Assembly: GCA_037447655.1 (NCBI GenBank)
Contig: JBBHKE010003015.1
Coordinates: 1-22,878, forward strand
DNA length: 22,878 nucleotides
DNA from: Zygnema cylindricum
Lineage: Eukaryota; Streptophyta; Zygnematophyceae; Zygnematales; Zygnemataceae
Reading direction: 5' to 3'
Below the pieces are notes generated by a model. The model had not been told where the DNA came from. It worked only from the letters and a program-made list of their open reading frames with translations, and searched no databases. Positions 20,211 to 22,878 of the stretch are shown here, piece after piece. Position 1 is the first letter of the stretch, and each line of letters opens with the position of its first letter. Both the position numbers and the translations under genes were made by a program.

Positions 20211-20326
20211 CCGCCGTCGATTGAGATTACGAACAAGAACCGCCGTCGATTGAGGTTACGAACAAGAACCGCCGTCGATTGAGGTTACGAACAAGAACCG
20301 CCGTCGATTGAGGTTACGAACAAGAA
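20211..20326. repeat. 29-bp tandem repeat, four units
   Basis: Units beginning CCGCCGTCGATTGAG start at 20211, 20240, 20269 and 20298; the last three are identical and the first has one change. Degenerate pieces (ccgtcgattcgcc, cgattgagtttacgaac) continue to about 20510. There are no spacers, so it is not a CRISPR array. Confidence 0.93.
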
Positions 20327-20339
20327 CTGCCGAAAAGCG

Positions 20340-20645
20340 GTTCGAAACCGGCCGTCACACTTCTAAAGTAGGTCGTTAACAAAACTATTTTGTACCGCGA
20401 AGGACAATGTACGAACCGACAAAATGGTACAAAACCGGCGACGAACCACCGTCGATTCGCCATCGATTGAGTTTACGAACGATAACATCCGTCGATTCGC
20501 CGTCAAAGTACAATATACGAACCGACAATTGTAGTACCAAATCATCACACGAGCTTCCTCACCGACCGTCAACTTTCAAAGTAGACCGTTAATAAAACAT
20601 TTCCGTACCGCCGGCACAATGTAACGTTTCGAAACCGGCAAAAAA
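20340..20645. repeat. Diverged direct duplication (~213-bp offset)
   Basis: ggccgtcacacttctaaag, then gtaggtcgttaacaaaac and tttgtaccgc near 20349-20400, recur near 20563-20610 as gaccgtcaactttcaaag, gtagaccgttaataaaac and ttccgtaccgc. Both precede a cgaaaccggcaaa/cgaccgacaaaa string. Confidence 0.65.
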
Positions 20646-20756
20646 ACGTCGTTAATGCGAGTTTAACGTTGAATTTGCACGATTCACACTAGAAACGGAT
20701 GGTGAATGAGATGAAGAAACGAATGTCCTTTTTTTTGTTTGGACGTGAATTTCCCT

Positions 20757-20774
20757 TGACGTCATCTGACGTCA
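20757..20774. promoter_or_regulatory. Paired TGACGTCA sites
   Basis: Perfect palindromes TGACGTCA at 20757-20764 and 20767-20774, spaced 10 bp (one helical turn). This is the CRE/TGACG-type site of bZIP factors. They lie about 320 bp before the plus-strand splice-donor unit at 21031-21092, which fits a promoter for that gene (inference). Confidence 0.45.
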
Positions 20775-20899
20775 ACAAAAACGTCGCGATGTGATTCATG
20801 TTGCCGTACGATTAGGCGCCGAATGACTCAAAATCGTCCGTACCAAGCCATCGTTTTTCACCCGTACAACGACATGTAATTTTTCTAAGATGACCGATG

Positions 20900-21092
20900 G
20901 AGACCCCCAAACGAAAAGGGACGCGTCAAAAAAAAAAAAAAAAGACATCCCATAGCATAAGTACGCCTACTCGAGCTGAAAAGTAATAGACTAAACAGTA
21001 CAACTCTGGACTCGCTCAACTCTGGAACGGCCGTGCCATCTCGGCTCAACTGACGCCTCAACCTACAAGTGTTCAAAGACAATTTTACTAAG
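20900..21092 (+). other. Possible first (mostly untranslated) exon of a plus-strand gene
   Basis: A sequence ending ACAATTTTACTAAG is followed by GTAAGTTG, an optimal splice donor at 21093. The same exon-tail/donor/intron-head unit is repeated at 21231 and, diverged, at 22367 (GAAA|GTAAGTTC), the pattern seen beside coding exons elsewhere in this window. There is no long reading frame; an ATG frame at 20890 closes after about 21 codons. The exon limits and start are unknown. Confidence 0.35.
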
Positions 21093-21306
21093 GTAAGTTG
21101 ATTTGTATAAAGATGTAAGACATAGAGCTACAATTAAAAAAAAAACGGCTTTTCCTATTTGAAAGTGGCCGTGACATCTCGGCTCAACTGACGCCTCAAC
21201 CTACAAGTGTTCAAAGACAATTTTACTAAGGTAAGTTGATTTGTATAAAGATGTAAGACGTAGAGCTACAATTAAAAAAAAAACGGCTTTTCCTATTTGA
21301 AAGTGG
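21031..21306. repeat. 138-bp tandem duplication carrying a splice donor
   Basis: Units 21031-21168 and 21169-21306 differ at two places that I can see (gccatc/gacatc and gacatag/gacgtag). Each contains CTCAACTGACGCCTCAACC, then ACTAAGGTAAGTTG, then an A tract. This is a recent duplication. Confidence 0.95.
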
Positions 21307-22660
21307 GGCCAGTTCATGAAAATGGTGTAAACTGTGTAGATAAAAAATGTATTTCCCGTTTCAAAACGCGGTTTGTTCATGAAAATGGTGCAAAATGTGT
21401 AGATAGAGCAGAGTAATTTAACTCACTTAACGTACGTTAATTCATTTTTGGATTTTGAAAGAGTTTGTGATGTGTTCGTGTTGTTGATCGAATCATGTTA
21501 TGGTTGATGTTGTAAAGTGTGTAATTGATAGTGCTACGCAAAACTCGTTAAAATCTTAGGGAAAAGAAACATTTACTTTTATTGGTTATTGCTAAGTCCT
21601 TCGATTTGTTGATAGGATAGTTTCGTTAAAGTAGGATAGTTTCGTGAAAATGGCGAAAGATGTGTACAATTTCAAATAAAAAATGTTTTTTCAGGTTGAA
21701 AGTGGGGTCAGTTCATGAAAATAGTGCAAAATGTGTAGATATTAGTAGCGAACAATGATTCACTGAGCGTACGATAATTCTTTTTTGTAGTCTGAAAGAG
21801 TATATGATGCGTTTGTGTTGGTCATTGAATTATGTTATAGTTGATGTTGTAACATGCTTAGTCGTGTTATGCTTAATGTTGTAACGTGTGTAAATGTCAG
21901 TAAGCCTATTTGAGTTGAACATGAACTTAGAGTGTTAATTAGCACATAAAACGCATGATGTTTAAAATTTCGTGTAGGGGCACAAAAATGGCATTCGGCC
22001 TCAATAGAAAGAGTGTGTGATGTGATCGTGTTGTTTATTGAATCATGTTTTGGTTCATGCTTGTTAGCTCTTGAAAATGGTGCAAAATGTTTAGATATGA
22101 GTAGCGTACTTTAATTCACTCAACGTACGATAATTCACTTTTGAAGTTTGAACGGGTGTGTGATGTCTTCAGATTGTTCATTGAATCATGTTATAACGTG
22201 TGTGATCCACAGTAGTAAACCAAACCTGCTCAAATCTTAGGGAAAAAAAGGACGGGTGTGCCATTTCAGCTCACCTGCTCAAATCTTAGGGAAAAAAAGG
22301 ACGGGTGTGCCATTTCAACTCAACTGACGCCTCAACCTACATGTGTTTAAATACAATTCCGTGAAAGTAAGTTCATTTGTATAAAAATGTTAAAGTAGAG
22401 TTTTTTTTTATTTTTAAATTCTCGTTTGACAATGGGGTCACTTCATGAAAGTGGTGAAAAATGTGTATATATTAGTAGCATACATTAATTCACTTAATGC
22501 ACGTTAACTGACTTAAAGTACGTTAATTCACTTTTGTAGTTTCAAAGAGTTTGTGATGCGTTTGTGTTTATCACTAAATTATTTTATGGTTGACGTTGTA
22601 TGGTGTGTAGCAATGTTATGCTTAATGTTGTAACGTGTGTAAACGTCGAACACCTATTTC
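21307..22660. repeat. Diverged long-period tandem repeats
   Basis: The anchors tgaaaatggtgcaaaatgtg (near 21317, 21378, 21716, 22074, 22447) and gaaagagt.tgtgatg (near 21459, 21794, 22006, 22148, 22543) recur in the same order with cgtacgttaattcact and tcatgttatggttgatgttg, in units of roughly 150-400 bp. A third copy of the 138-bp motif starts near 22314. No coding frame is seen. Probably intron or intergenic repeat expansion. Confidence 0.8.
22226..22323. repeat. 49-bp tandem duplication
   Basis: caaatcttagggaaaaaaag then gacgggtgtgccatttca starts at 22231 and again at 22280, nearly identical. Confidence 0.9.
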
Positions 22661-22878
22661 AGTTGAACACCTATTTCAATTAAACATTGTCGTGCATGAG
22701 AGACTAGAAAGAGCGAACATGCATCCCAACCAGCAAAGTCATGCTCCAAACATATATACAAACGAAAATGAATGAGATGGGCAAAATGTATATACAACAT
22801 GCAAAAGAATAAAGCGGGTAGAGTAAGTAAAAGCAAACATATATACAAACCTCGTACTGAAACGACCAACCCTACGTA
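22661..22878. other. Window end, no gene recognised
   Basis: A/T-rich sequence with a direct repeat of aaacatatatacaaac near 22749 and 22835. The 71-codon minus frame here lacks any recognisable motif. Confidence 0.4.

Noticed and set aside
20211-20326. CRISPR array
   Set aside because: The 29-bp units are head-to-tail without spacers, and the window is eukaryotic.

Overview
The window is nuclear DNA of an intron-rich eukaryote. The three recognisable genes, all on the minus strand, are a solanesyl (polyprenyl) diphosphate synthase with a long N-terminal presequence, a 12-oxophytodienoate-reductase-like flavoenzyme with a presequence, and a PQQL-like M16 zinc protease. All three resemble green-lineage proteins, so I infer a photosynthetic eukaryote, most likely a green or streptophyte alga. 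The species cannot be named from the sequence. Coding exons have mixed codon use and GT-AG introns. Introns and spacers are A/T-rich or filled with very long GA/CT tracts.

Layout: 1-1666 holds three internal exons of the PQQL-like protease. 2307-8272 holds the first five exons of the SPS gene, including the first aspartate-rich motif. The SPS 3' half is absent and the PQQL 5' half is absent, with both breaks lying inside 1667-2306. 8273-14676 is a long spacer with a GA-rich SPS leader, a cluster of small TIR elements, a hAT-like element and some decayed open frames. 14677-19171 is a complete seven-exon OPR-like gene whose exon phases all agree (454 codons). 19172-22878 holds a foldback element, a 35-bp palindromic satellite carrying an inserted TIR element, 29-bp repeats, paired TGACGTCA sites, and a plus-strand repeated unit with a strong splice donor, probably the 5' end of another gene.

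The most unusual feature is that introns next to exons of all three genes contain degraded local copies of the neighbouring exon edge: exon tail plus splice donor plus intron head, or acceptor plus exon head. About a dozen such 'junction echoes' are visible, and a very recent plus-strand 138-bp duplication has the same form. This suggests repeated tandem duplication across exon-intron boundaries as a way introns grow here. The second notable feature is a family of about 200-bp TIR elements (CACCG...CGGTG) inserted at TA. Two of them interrupt tandem repeats, so removing the element plus one TA restores the repeat period exactly.

The SPS and OPR products would act in plastid prenylquinone and oxylipin/enone metabolism. 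No operon-like link is implied; they are simply neighbours on one strand.
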